This document shows, in pieces, positions 9,367 through 16,757 of a DNA stretch of 59,781 nucleotides. The stretch comes from an uncultured Clostridia bacterium (GTDB lineage: Bacteria; Bacillota; Clostridia; Oscillospirales; Ruminococcaceae). A model generated the notes under the pieces. That model ran no database searches, was not told the origin of the DNA, and saw nothing but the letters and a program-made list of their open reading frames with translations. The stretch covers positions 1 through 59,781 of the forward strand of contig CAMUJF010000017.1 of NCBI GenBank assembly GCA_947089135.1. The letters are read 5' to 3'. Numbering within the stretch: the first letter of the stretch is position 1; every line of letters starts with the position of its first letter. The translations under genes and the position numbers were made by a program.

Positions 9367-11211
9367 TTAGCCTCTCTTCTTAGCAACGATTGCAGCAGCA
9401 GCAAGAGCAACAGGGATTACTGCGAGAGCTACAGAAGCGTTACCTGTGGGAGGGTTAGTAACAACGGGAGCAGGAGTCTCGTCAACAACGGGAGCGGGAT
9501 CTTCTTCATCGTCATCAACAACAGGCTCTTCGTCCTCGTCGTCAGCGATGATTTCGTCATCACCCTCGTCATCGAGTGTAGCGTCGTCAACCTCAGCGCC
9601 TGCGTCAGCAGTTACATCGTCAGCTTCGCCTGCTGTGAGAACTACATCCATAGAATCCCAGAACCACATATTAGATGTAGCGAGCTTGAGGGACTGAATG
9701 TATGTTGCGTAGTTGTTAGTTGTAGCAGCGTTATCCATGATAGCTTCCCAATCAAAGCTTACGGATGTCTTGGTCCAGTCAAAGTACTCGGTCTCGCTGA
9801 GGGACATTGTCTGGTTCTCGTTAACGATCAGAGCACCTGCAAAGAGGTTTGTTCCGCCCCAGTCATAACCTGTGAAGCCTGTTCCCTCAGGAGCATAGTT
9901 CCAATCATATGTGTGCTCGCCGAACTGTGTATAAGTGTTGTCAGCATCCCATTCGCCGCTGTATACAGCCATTACAACATAATCTTCATCGTAAGACCAT
10001 GAAGAAGTTCTGTACTGCTGCTGAGCAAGCTGAGCCTTTCTGAGACCTGTACCCTCCCAGTCATTACCGAAAGGACCGGCAACGATTGTAGGATCAACGC
10101 CGCGCTTACCAACAACATACTTAACGCCGGAAACAGCAGTATTGAATGTAAATGTAACACCCTCGTAGTTCTCAACTGCGTCATTAAGAACAGCCTTAAC
10201 GTTTCTGTAAGCGTGGAGAGAAGGAGCCTTGTCGTGATCAGCGTCAGCTGTCAGTCTTGCACCCTCAAGGTAGCTAATGATATCAATGTTGCCATTCATG
10301 TTGGTCATAAAAGGCATTCTGAAACGCTCAACGTCAGCCATTGTAGCTCTAACGTCACCCTTAATTTCTACACCGTCGGAATCAATAACAGAAATCCAGA
10401 TATTGCCATTCTTTATATCATTGTTAACCGCTTCAAGCTTCTGCTGTGCCATCTTTTCAGCATCAACGGAAACTGTGAGGTTTACAAGTGAAACAAAATC
10501 AGTTGTCTGTGTCTGAGGTTCCCAAGTAACGGTAAGCTCATCCTTGTCAGCAGCAGCATCGCCAACAGCAAGAGTTACGCCTACGTTAAAGTTCATGTCG
10601 CCTACAACAGCCCAGTTGCCTGTAGCGTCGTTGTATCTGAGAGTATAAGTGCCAGCTGCTGCATTGTTTGCGATAAAGTTAGCTGCACTTACTGTAACAG
10701 CAGTAGCATCAACAATTCCTGCACCTGTTGTAGCAGTTGCTGTAACAGTACCACCTGTAACAACTGTTTCACTGGAGCCGTCAGCCTGAAGCTCATAAGA
10801 GTTCTGGTTAGCAACAGTCTTAACATCGAGAGGAATTGTACCTACTCCATTGCTGAATGTCAACTTGTCATCACCGATCTTGGTGTAGTTAGTCTTGGAA
10901 GTTCTCTTTGCGAAGTACATATTGTCGATGGACTTGTTGTTGTCAACATAACGACCGCCGATAGTAACCAGTGTGCCGTCAAGGTCTGTAGATGTAGATG
11001 CAAACTTTACCTGAATGGTGGTATCAGGCTTAATCGTGATACCGGAGAAGTTAGCAGTCAGCTTAGCTGTGCCTGCTGCAGGGTTAGCCTCAAGGTAAGC
11101 TGCGAGGTTGTAGTTAAGAGTCTTGCTCTCTACTGCGGAAACTGTAGTAGCCATTGCAGATACAGCTACTGCGCCTGCTGCGATTGCAGCGATTGTCTTT
11201 TTCATGTTCAT
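9367..11211 (-). CDS. Cell-wall-anchored surface protein with NPPTG sorting motif
   Basis: The 614-residue protein has a Sec signal peptide (about residues 1-27, ending VSAVES). A long Ala/Thr/Asn/Asp-rich, beta-prone body and a very acidic linker of roughly 60 residues (DDEGDDEIIADDEDEEPVV and similar) follow. The C-terminus has the sortase layout: NPPTG, then a hydrophobic stretch (VALAVIPVALAAAAIVA), then KKRG. A sortase should link it to peptidoglycan, with the acidic linker crossing the wall. The ATG at 11211 follows AAGGAGG with 9 bases of spacing. A consensus promoter and a leader of about 150 bases suggest high expression. I do not recognise the body as a known adhesin or enzyme; a surface-layer, cohesin-like or binding role is possible but unsupported. 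Confidence 0.8.
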   Translation of the reverse strand: MNMKKTIAAIAAGAVAVSAMATTVSAVESKTLNYNLAAYLEANPAAGTAKLTANFSGITIKPDTTIQVKFASTSTDLDGTLVTIGGRYVDNNKSIDNMYFAKRTSKTNYTKIGDDKLTFSNGVGTIPLDVKTVANQNSYELQADGSSETVVTGGTVTATATTGAGIVDATAVTVSAANFIANNAAAGTYTLRYNDATGNWAVVGDMNFNVGVTLAVGDAAADKDELTVTWEPQTQTTDFVSLVNLTVSVDAEKMAQQKLEAVNNDIKNGNIWISVIDSDGVEIKGDVRATMADVERFRMPFMTNMNGNIDIISYLEGARLTADADHDKAPSLHAYRNVKAVLNDAVENYEGVTFTFNTAVSGVKYVVGKRGVDPTIVAGPFGNDWEGTGLRKAQLAQQQYRTSSWSYDEDYVVMAVYSGEWDADNTYTQFGEHTYDWNYAPEGTGFTGYDWGGTNLFAGALIVNENQTMSLSETEYFDWTKTSVSFDWEAIMDNAATTNNYATYIQSLKLATSNMWFWDSMDVVLTAGEADDVTADAGAEVDDATLDDEGDDEIIADDEDEEPVVDDDEEDPAPVVDETPAPVVTNPPTGNASVALAVIPVALAAAAIVAKKRG

Positions 11212-11365
11212 GAAAAATTTCCTCCTTGTTTTGTTTTAAATTTTTTCTTTATTTATTTCCATTATGGAATGGAAATCAAATAGGATTTTTGTGAAGCTTC
11301 GGTTCGTTCGGTAACCCCCCTCGGAGAACTCCTCGGATCGTTTCGGACTTGCCTCTGTCTATCAC
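11212..11365 (-). other. Leader of the surface-protein mRNA
   Basis: About 150 bases separate the predicted transcription start from the ATG. The middle is G+C-rich with local inverted repeats around 11318-11345 (CCGAGGAG / CTCCGAGG), and the 3' part is A-rich before the ribosome site. This may be a stabilising leader. It does not match a riboswitch class I know. Confidence 0.4.
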
Positions 11366-11371
11366 GCTATT

Positions 11372-11400
11372 ATTCTAACATTTCAAGCGAAAAGTGTCAA
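11372..11400 (-). promoter_or_regulatory. Sigma-A promoter of the surface-protein gene
   Basis: On the minus strand, TTGACA (11395-11400) lies 17 bases from TAGAAT (11372-11377), with a TGT extended -10 in front. This is the promoter expected for an abundant product. Confidence 0.85.
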
Positions 11401-11694
11401 TGTACAGCTCCAACAAATTTTCAATTTATTTTTCGTCTGATGTGTACACTTTTCACTAAAAATCGTAGCTTTTTCAAAAAAACGCGAAAAAAGGCGGTAA
11501 CAGATTTGCAATAATCGTAACGATTTTGTAATAATCCCGCCCGGGAGAGGGGTGTACTATATATAATTTTACGCTGCGGAAAAAGCTGTTTATACGCGTT
11601 TTTGAAGTATATTGTTTCTAATACAAGCCGAATACGCTTATATATATGTTATTATAGCCTAATATAAAAAATTTGTCAATATTGGCAAAGTCTA

Positions 11695-11723
11695 TTGACA
11701 ATCTTCAATTTTAGAGATATACT
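11695..11723 (+). promoter_or_regulatory. Promoter of the convergent antitoxin RNA
   Basis: TTGACA (11695-11700) and TATACT (11718-11723) are spaced by 17 bases. No credible protein-coding gene follows on this strand; instead a short transcript ends at a hairpin about 95 bases later. The rest of the intergenic stretch from 11401 to 11694 is AT-rich with no gene seen. Confidence 0.85.
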
Positions 11724-11729
11724 GTATAT

Positions 11730-11824
11730 ATAAAGGGCGCACCGCAAGGTACCGACGAGCGGCTGTTCCCGTTGATGTTTTTTGGATTAAACCGCCGAAC
11801 TTCTCAGGGGACGGCGGTTTTTTT
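11730..11824 (+). ncRNA. Putative antisense antitoxin RNA of a type I toxin-antitoxin pair
   Basis: A transcript of about 95 bases is defined by the consensus promoter upstream and an intrinsic terminator: an AAACCGCCG stem (11789-11797 with 11812-11820) followed by a run of Ts. It converges on the toxin gene of the opposite strand and overlaps the 3' untranslated part of that mRNA. The geometry matches Bacillus txpA/RatA and bsrG/SR4, where the antitoxin RNA pairs with the toxin mRNA 3' end. The short ORF beginning at 11772 lacks a ribosome site and crosses the terminator, so it is not called. The antitoxin role is inferred from position and promoters, not shown. Confidence 0.7.
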
Positions 11825-11833
11825 CTGTCTGCC

Positions 11834-11929
11834 TTACTTTTTGCGGAAAAGATTCACTATTTCCAAAATAAGGGAGATAATAGCAGTCAACATAGTGACA
11901 AAGATAAACAAGTCAGAGTATGTAACCAT
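11834..11929 (-). CDS. Type I toxin, 31-aa holin-like membrane peptide
   Basis: This small ORF encodes a peptide beginning MVTYSDLFIFVTML and ending EIVNLFRKK. It has a short polar N-terminus, one hydrophobic helix of about 20 residues and a basic RKK tail. That is the pattern of the 'putative holin-like toxin' family and of BsrG/TxpA-type type I toxins, which insert in the membrane. The start ATG at 11929 is preceded by AAAGGGGG about 10 bases away. That ribosome site is locked in a hairpin (11940-11959), as is usual for type I toxin mRNAs. A perfect promoter lies at 12011-12039. Strong expression would be expected to damage the membrane unless the opposing RNA is made; toxicity is inference. 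Confidence 0.8.
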   Translation of the reverse strand: MVTYSDLFIFVTMLTAIISLILEIVNLFRKK

Positions 11930-11939
11930 ATTACCAATC

Positions 11940-11959
11940 CCCCTTTCGTTAAAAAGGGG
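11940..11959 (-). promoter_or_regulatory. Shine-Dalgarno-sequestering hairpin of the toxin mRNA
   Basis: On the toxin transcript CCCCTTT pairs with AAAGGGG around a 6-base loop. The 3' arm is the ribosome-binding site itself, so translation should be blocked until the structure opens or the mRNA is processed. Confidence 0.7.
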
Positions 11960-11970
11960 ACAGCCGCCTG

Positions 11971-12000
11971 CCGTGTGGAACCGTGTGGAACCGTGTGGTG
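11971..12000. repeat. Three 10-bp direct repeats in the toxin 5' leader
   Basis: CCGTGTGGAA occurs twice in tandem, followed by CCGTGTGGTG. The repeats fall just downstream of the toxin transcription start, within the 5' untranslated region. They could be a regulator site, an RNA-structure element or a replication-slippage product. Confidence 0.8.
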
Positions 12001-12010
12001 CGCTGTCTGC

Positions 12011-12039
12011 ATTATATCACAGCATGAAAAATTTGTCAA
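12011..12039 (-). promoter_or_regulatory. Sigma-A promoter of the type I toxin
   Basis: TTGACA (12034-12039) and TATAAT (12011-12016) on the minus strand with 17-base spacing: a perfect consensus. Transcription should start near 12003, giving a leader of about 75 bases. Confidence 0.85.
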
Positions 12040-12046
12040 TAATTAA

Positions 12047-12071
12047 GCCGTCCCGACCGAGCCGGGACGGC
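12047..12071 (-). terminator. Probable terminator of the O-antigen-ligase-like gene
   Basis: GCCGTCCCG (12047-12055) pairs perfectly with CGGGACGGC (12063-12071). It lies 10 bases past the stop codon on the minus strand and abuts the toxin promoter. The T-tract is better on the plus side (TTTT) than on the minus side (TTAATTATT), so direction is not certain. Confidence 0.6.
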
Positions 12072-12080
12072 TTTTGCGTG

Positions 12081-13523
12081 CTATTGATTTTCCTTTTTGC
12101 GGGACGTATACGGCTTGTCGTCGGTAAACTTCGACCATGACATGCCCAGAAGCAGCCAGAAAAAAGGAGCGACAGTGACTGCGCTTGCACTGAAAAACGC
12201 CTGTACCGAATACGCTGTTACTGCTGCCAAAAACGCGGGACGGAACCATTTTTCTCTGTCGGAAGCAAATTCGCGCACGTCCCTGAAAAGCCTGACAAGA
12301 CTTGCTCCGAGCAATGCGACATATACCGCAAGGGAGGGTATGCCCCTCGTTGCCGCAATATAAAGGTACTCGTTATAGCTGCGGTCGATGCTGTCGATAA
12401 TAAGCTCGTCTGACATCTGGTACTTTGCCATAAGGTCGGGACCCGTTCCAAGGATCGGGTGATCCTTTATCATCATAAAGCTTCTTTCCGCGCCTATTTT
12501 CCACAGTGAATCATAATTCACCGGAGACGGTCCGCCGGTAATATAGAGACGGTAAAAGCAGTCCGTATAGGCGATAGCCTTATCCCTGAGCCATATCCCC
12601 TGAAACGCCAGTACAAGTCCCAGCACGGCGGCTATACCTATAAGCATTGCCGCAAGCCTTTTGCGGGAGCTTTTCAGCGCCCCCTCTTCAAATGCCGTTC
12701 CACTTTTTCCCGCGGTAAATTCGATCACGGTCAGTATCACGAACACCGACCCGATTCCTATAAGAGGTATGACCGAGGAGGTAAACAGTCCCGTCATAAA
12801 GAAAAATACCGCCGATATTCCGTAGACCCTCGCACGGATAATATTTTTTTCGTACATCGCTCCCGCAGCCGCAATACCTGTCACAACAGTAAGAAAAGAG
12901 CCGTAAAAGATAGGACTGTCGGAAAGTCCGCTTGAAAGGTGGACGTCCTTTAAAAGTATCAAAGCGGGCAGCTTTCTGAAATCCGAGGGGAATCCCCACG
13001 GAATATGCTGCATGACCGCAACAACTCCCTGCACTATTCCCGCGCCGACCAGTATGTCAAAAATGATTTTGACCGATCTCCTGCTCATTACAGCCGACGC
13101 AAGCAGAAATATTCCGAAATATGCAAGCAGCGCAAGAAGCCCCTCATATCTGCCGTTCTCGCCCAGCAAAGCGGTATTTACCGCGTCGGGATACTCTTCA
13201 CTGTTCAGCACGACCCTGTAGTAGGACGCGAACGCCAACGCCGCAAGTCCGAAAATAAGGTAAGCGCAGGGGTAATCCCCGATACGGATATCCTTTCTCA
13301 ACAGCAGCACTATATAAAAAAGTATGCAGGAAAAACCCGTCGCGTAGAGAAAAGCTCCCAACAGCGCGCTTGTACCGGGTACAGCGGTTATAAATATCCC
13401 TCCGAGAAGCGGTACTATAACGCAGGCGCACAAAATTCCCGCGACCCATTTTCTCACCGTGCTTTTGTTCATGTTCAATATGAAATTGGATTTTTCCGTT
13501 GTACCGAAAATCGTCTTTGGCAT
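12081..13523 (-). CDS. O-antigen ligase/polymerase-like multispanning membrane protein
   Basis: The 480-residue protein has about eleven hydrophobic helices and a large loop towards the C-terminus. In that loop the sequence HPILGTGPDLMAKY ... DRSYNEYLYIAATRGIPSL matches the conserved Wzy_C/O-antigen-ligase signature (G.G...Y......HN.YL......G). These membrane enzymes ligate or polymerise undecaprenol-linked glycans, or modify glycoproteins and teichoic acids in Gram-positives. The start ATG at 13523 follows GGAGGAG with 4-5 bases of spacing. The gene appears to be transcribed alone, between a terminator hairpin upstream and another downstream. The actual acceptor and glycan are unknown. Confidence 0.8.
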   Translation of the reverse strand: MPKTIFGTTEKSNFILNMNKSTVRKWVAGILCACVIVPLLGGIFITAVPGTSALLGAFLYATGFSCILFYIVLLLRKDIRIGDYPCAYLIFGLAALAFASYYRVVLNSEEYPDAVNTALLGENGRYEGLLALLAYFGIFLLASAVMSRRSVKIIFDILVGAGIVQGVVAVMQHIPWGFPSDFRKLPALILLKDVHLSSGLSDSPIFYGSFLTVVTGIAAAGAMYEKNIIRARVYGISAVFFFMTGLFTSSVIPLIGIGSVFVILTVIEFTAGKSGTAFEEGALKSSRKRLAAMLIGIAAVLGLVLAFQGIWLRDKAIAYTDCFYRLYITGGPSPVNYDSLWKIGAERSFMMIKDHPILGTGPDLMAKYQMSDELIIDSIDRSYNEYLYIAATRGIPSLAVYVALLGASLVRLFRDVREFASDREKWFRPAFLAAVTAYSVQAFFSASAVTVAPFFWLLLGMSWSKFTDDKPYTSRKKENQ

Positions 13524-13540
13524 AGAGCTCCTCCTATCAA

Positions 13541-13566
13541 AACAGGGGCTTTCGGAAGCCCCTGTT
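13541..13566 (-). terminator. Terminator downstream of rny
   Basis: AACAGGGGCTT (13541-13551) and AAGCCCCTGTT (13556-13566) form a perfect 11-bp stem with a four-base loop (TCGG, reading CCGA on the minus strand). On the minus strand it is followed by TTG. It ends RNase Y transcription just before the O-antigen-ligase-like gene. Confidence 0.7.
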
Positions 13567-13634
13567 CGGAAATTTGAAATTAAAAGTCAAAAGCTAAAAG
13601 CAGAGGCCTCGCTCCCTCTCCACGAGTGGGACTT

Positions 13635-13660
13635 GAATAAGTTAATGCATTGACTTATTC
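13635..13660. repeat. AT-rich inverted repeat 3' of rny
   Basis: GAATAAGT (13635-13642) is the complement of ACTTATTC (13653-13660). It sits between the rny stop and the terminator hairpin. No coding potential is seen here. It may be an extra mRNA 3'-end structure. Confidence 0.5.
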
Positions 13661-13694
13661 ATTGGGAGAGAAACCGCCTGCGGGGGCTTCCCCG

Positions 13695-15248
13695 CTACTT
13701 TGCGTACTCTATAGCGCGGCTTTCCCTGATAAGATTTATCTTGATCTGACCGGGATAATCCATTTCGTTTTCGATGCGCTGAGCTATTTCGCGGGCAACA
13801 ATGGTCATCTTCTCGTCGTTTATCTTGTCGGGGAATACCATTATGCGCACCTCGCGTCCCGCCTGGATAGCAAAGGATTTCTCAACTCCGTCATAGGAGG
13901 TGCATATCTCCTCCAGCTTCTGGAGACGCTTGATGTAGTTTTCGTAATTTTCGCTTCTTGCGCCGGGTCTTGCAGCGGAAATAGCGTCCGCAGCCTGTAC
14001 CAGCGTAGCCACAACGGTTTTCGCCTCAACGTCCCCGTGGTGAGCCTCTATAGCGTGGATAACGTCGGCATTCTCCTTGTATTTGCGGCAAACGTCCACG
14101 CCTATCTGTACGTGAGAACCCTCTATCTCATAGCTGAGAGCCTTGCCCACGTCGTGGAGAAGTCCTGCGCGGCGTGCAAGATTTGCGTCCACGCCAAGCT
14201 CGGAAGCCATAATACCCGCAAGATGAGCAACCTCGATAGAGTGATTGAGAACGTTCTGACGGTAAGATGTGCGGTAATGAAGACGTCCGATAAGGCGGAC
14301 AAGCTCGTGGTTAAGACCGTGCACATTGGTCTCCAGAACGGCTCTTTCGCCCTCCTGCTTGATCTTGTGCTCAACCTCGCGGCGAGCCTTGTCGACCATT
14401 TCCTCGATACGAGAGGGGTGAATGCGTCCGTCGGCAATAAGCTTTTCGAGAGCGATCCTCGCCACCTCGCGCCTTGCCTGGTCGAAGCAGGACAGTGTGA
14501 TCGCCTCGGGAGTGTCGTCTATGATAAGGTCAACGCCCGTGAGGGTCTCAAGAGTACGGATATTCCGTCCCTCGCGTCCGATGATACGTCCTTTCATCTC
14601 GTCGTTTGGCAGCGGTACTACCGAAACCGCGGTCTCGGAGACCTGATCGGCGGCGCACTTGGATACCGCAAGGGAAATAAGGTCTCTCGCCTTTTCCTCG
14701 CACTCGTCCTTAAGCTGGGTCTCGTACTGCTGTATTTTCAAAGCCTTGTCGTGGACAAGGTCGTTTTCCAACATGGACAGCAGGTGTTCCTTTGCCTGCT
14801 CCATGGTAAACTGAGAAATTTTTTCCAGAATCTCCATCTGGGACTTTTTGATCTTGTCAGCCTCCTCAAGCTTTTCCTCAGCCTGCTTGAGTTTTTTCTG
14901 CAAAAGCTCGTCTTTCTTTTCTATATTGTCGCTTTTTTTATCGAGGTTTTCCTCTTTCTGCTGGATACGTCTCTCTTGACGGGACATATCGTTTCTGCGC
15001 TCCTTGATCTCCTTTTCCAACTCGGAGCGGCTTTTATGGATCTCGTCCTTAGCCTCCACAAGGGCTATTTTCTTCTTGCTTTCGGCTTCTTTTTTAGCGT
15101 CCTCGATAATTCGCTCGGCTTCCTTTTCGGCGGATCCGATAGCGGATTCAGCCTGCTGCTTACGGTAGTTTATGCCGAATTTGAACATAACAAAGCCGGA
15201 AGCTGCCGCGCCCACAATGAACGCTATAATTCCGATTATGAATTCCAA
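13695..15248 (-). CDS. rny: Ribonuclease Y
   Basis: The 517-residue endoribonuclease starts mRNA decay in Firmicutes and is anchored to the membrane. All expected parts are present in order: one N-terminal transmembrane helix (about 1-25), a long charged coiled coil (about 26-160), a KH RNA-binding domain with GRIIGREGRNIRTLE, and an HD phosphodiesterase domain with the AGLLHDVGKA motif. Length is normal for the family (about 520). The start is TTG at 15248, eight bases after GGAGG. In Bacillus rny is followed by ymdB and spoVS; here those two lie 28 kb away. A long structured leader precedes the gene. A 548-residue open frame on the opposite strand is only its shadow. Confidence 0.97.
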   Translation of the reverse strand: MEFIIGIIAFIVGAAASGFVMFKFGINYRKQQAESAIGSAEKEAERIIEDAKKEAESKKKIALVEAKDEIHKSRSELEKEIKERRNDMSRQERRIQQKEENLDKKSDNIEKKDELLQKKLKQAEEKLEEADKIKKSQMEILEKISQFTMEQAKEHLLSMLENDLVHDKALKIQQYETQLKDECEEKARDLISLAVSKCAADQVSETAVSVVPLPNDEMKGRIIGREGRNIRTLETLTGVDLIIDDTPEAITLSCFDQARREVARIALEKLIADGRIHPSRIEEMVDKARREVEHKIKQEGERAVLETNVHGLNHELVRLIGRLHYRTSYRQNVLNHSIEVAHLAGIMASELGVDANLARRAGLLHDVGKALSYEIEGSHVQIGVDVCRKYKENADVIHAIEAHHGDVEAKTVVATLVQAADAISAARPGARSENYENYIKRLQKLEEICTSYDGVEKSFAIQAGREVRIMVFPDKINDEKMTIVAREIAQRIENEMDYPGQIKINLIRESRAIEYAK

Positions 15249-15775
15249 CCCGTTTACCTCCTTTATAACTTAGGCAAAGACGTCTCCCGTCTCTAAGGCG
15301 GCGGGTTCAATTTTCGGGATCAGCAGGTGATACAATCCCTATGATCCCTTAGGCAGCTGACGCTGCCCTTTGCCACGTTAAATGACGGGGCAAAGCCCCT
15401 TATTGAATATTTCTTCAAGGAGAATAAAGGTTTTCACACTATACAGTTGTCAGACCGTTTTTCGGTCTGTAATAAAGTTTCCGAAAACGTATTCGCCGGA
15501 AACAGCGGCACAATACCCCGTACTGCCGGCGGCAAATGCCATGTATACGGAAAAATACCCGAAGCGGTTTTTCACTGTACAATTTGTATAATTCGCACGG
15601 TTTATACATTGCGTAAAGCGAAAATACTTTGAGTAAAACAAGTTTATCCGTTTATAATATATAAATATATGAAAACCTTCTATTCGCCATAGAAGAAAGA
15701 AAAAAATTGAACAGCAATTTATTTGCAAGGCAGCGGGATATCCCGAACCCATTTAATTAAATACATTGCATTCAT
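15249..15775 (-). other. Long structured leader or intergenic region upstream of rny
   Basis: No convincing gene was found in these 527 bases. On the minus strand there are several perfect hairpins near the rny start: GGGGC-TTT-GCCCC, GGCAGC-GTCA-GCTGCC, GGGATCA...TGATCCC and AGACG...CGTCT, plus CAGACCG...CGGTCTG further up. If the promoter at 15782-15810 is used, all of this is rny leader RNA. RNase Y often controls its own message, so a self-cleavage or regulatory role is plausible but unproven. A 100-residue open frame (15450-15752) lacks a ribosome site and is not called. Confidence 0.5.
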
Positions 15776-15781
15776 TCTATT

Positions 15782-15810
15782 ATTTTAATATAAAATCATC
15801 TGTTTGTCAA
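15782..15810 (-). promoter_or_regulatory. Possible distal promoter of rny
   Basis: TTGACA (15805-15810) and TAAAAT (15782-15787) on the minus strand with 17-base spacing. It would give a leader of about 527 bases. No other strong minus-strand promoter was seen closer to the gene. Confidence 0.65.
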
Positions 15811-15874
15811 GGAAAATTATACAATTTGACACTATTTCATAATATTTACTGCTCCAGTATGTACAAAAAGACGG

Positions 15875-15903
15875 TTGACAAACCGGCAAAAAGGTGCTAT
15901 AGT
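15875..15903 (+). promoter_or_regulatory. Promoter of the thrS T-box transcript
   Basis: TTGACA (15875-15880) and TATAGT (15898-15903) with 17-base spacing and a TGC extended -10. It starts the T-box leader near 15910. Confidence 0.85.
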
Positions 15904-15909
15904 AGATTT

Positions 15910-16195
15910 TACAGAACAGAATATCTTAAAATGCCGATAAGGAAGGCGCTATACGCCAAGGGTTTTCAGAGAGTCCCGCAGCTGCTTTGGGCGGCTGCTG
16001 CGAGCGGGATATTCCCAAGTTTAGCGCACACCGCCTTTGAGTCCGTCCAATCCACGGCGGGTCGCTCCCGTTACAGAGCGTCAACGAGGTATACTTTGCG
16101 TAATTTTACTTGTTATATTACTGTAAGTATATGAATTTGGGTGGAAACACGATAATATCGTCCCTTAGTCCTATTAGGATTAAGGGATTTTTTTG
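15910..16195 (+). promoter_or_regulatory. T-box riboswitch (threonine)
   Basis: The leader of about 285 bases has the T-box hallmarks. An AGAGAG bulge occurs near 15968. A stem I base pairs AAGGCG with CGCCTT (near 16032-16037). The antiterminator/T-box core GGGTGGAAACACGA...TCGTCCCTT occupies about 16138-16167. A competing terminator (16161-16187) reads TCCCTTAGTCC...GGATTAAGGGA and is followed by seven Ts. Uncharged tRNA pairing with the core allows read-through. The specifier is probably the threonine codon ACC at 16030-16032, or the overlapping ACA, placed just above the basal stem. Its position ahead of thrS supports threonine, although a hypothetical gene lies in between. Confidence 0.88.
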
Positions 16196-16216
16196 TTGGA
16201 AGCAGAGGGACAGAAA

Positions 16217-16645
16217 ATGCGTAAAGTCAAATACAATCACAGACGCCAAGCCTTTGAGATCGGGCTTGAAGTTTGGGGAAAAAACAAAAGGATACCTATT
16301 TGCACTGATGACGAAAAAACCGCTGTCGGCAGCGAACAGGTCATAACGGAAAAGATAGACAGAATAAACCGCAACAGAGAAAAGATTTCCCGTATGGTTT
16401 TTGACGATCATTCGGCTTATATGTCCCGCATTCTTGACAATGATTACTATTTCACAAAGTCATACGAACCTTTCAATGATACATTCGAGGAATTTGCAAG
16501 CAAGCTTTATATTTCCAAAGTATATGCGGATATTTATAAGAACGGCGAAATTACAATGGTTTTCACCGTAAAAAGCAGAAAAAAATATCAGTTTGACGTA
16601 GGTGCTGAGTTTGAATTACATATGGATAACAGTATTAATATGTAA
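16217..16645 (+). CDS. Hypothetical protein (possible DUF2262-like)
   Basis: The 142-residue soluble protein starts at the ATG at 16217 behind AGAGGGA; a longer frame from 16193 would begin inside the T-box terminator and is rejected. It is rich in charged residues, with RRQAFEIGLEVWGKNKRIPI at the start and VGAEFELHMDNSINM at the end. The latter loosely recalls the closing strand of DUF2262 proteins. The gene lies directly behind the threonine T-box with no terminator before thrS, so it should be induced by threonine starvation together with thrS. Function is unknown; DUF2262 is a weak guess. Confidence 0.65.
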   Translation: MRKVKYNHRRQAFEIGLEVWGKNKRIPICTDDEKTAVGSEQVITEKIDRINRNREKISRMVFDDHSAYMSRILDNDYYFTKSYEPFNDTFEEFASKLYISKVYADIYKNGEITMVFTVKSRKKYQFDVGAEFELHMDNSINM

Positions 16646-16757
16646 TATTTGTACATAACGTAATATTTAACATAAATTATACAAATAAACAATTGAGGTT
16701 TGGCAAATTCTTGCTTCTTGCCTCTTAAAACTCTATAAATCTAAAAGGAGAATTTTT

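Noticed and set aside
11772..12140. 122-residue open frame running through the type I toxin locus
   Set aside because: Its start lies inside the antitoxin RNA without a ribosome site and it crosses that RNA's terminator; the toxin peptide on the other strand explains the region better.
13650..15296. 548-residue open frame on the plus strand opposite rny
   Set aside because: It is the shadow of rny, created by codon bias on the other strand; it has no ribosome site and no recognisable domain.
15450..15752. 100-residue open frame upstream of rny
   Set aside because: No ribosome-binding site, AT-rich atypical composition and no recognisable fold; it lies in the likely rny leader.
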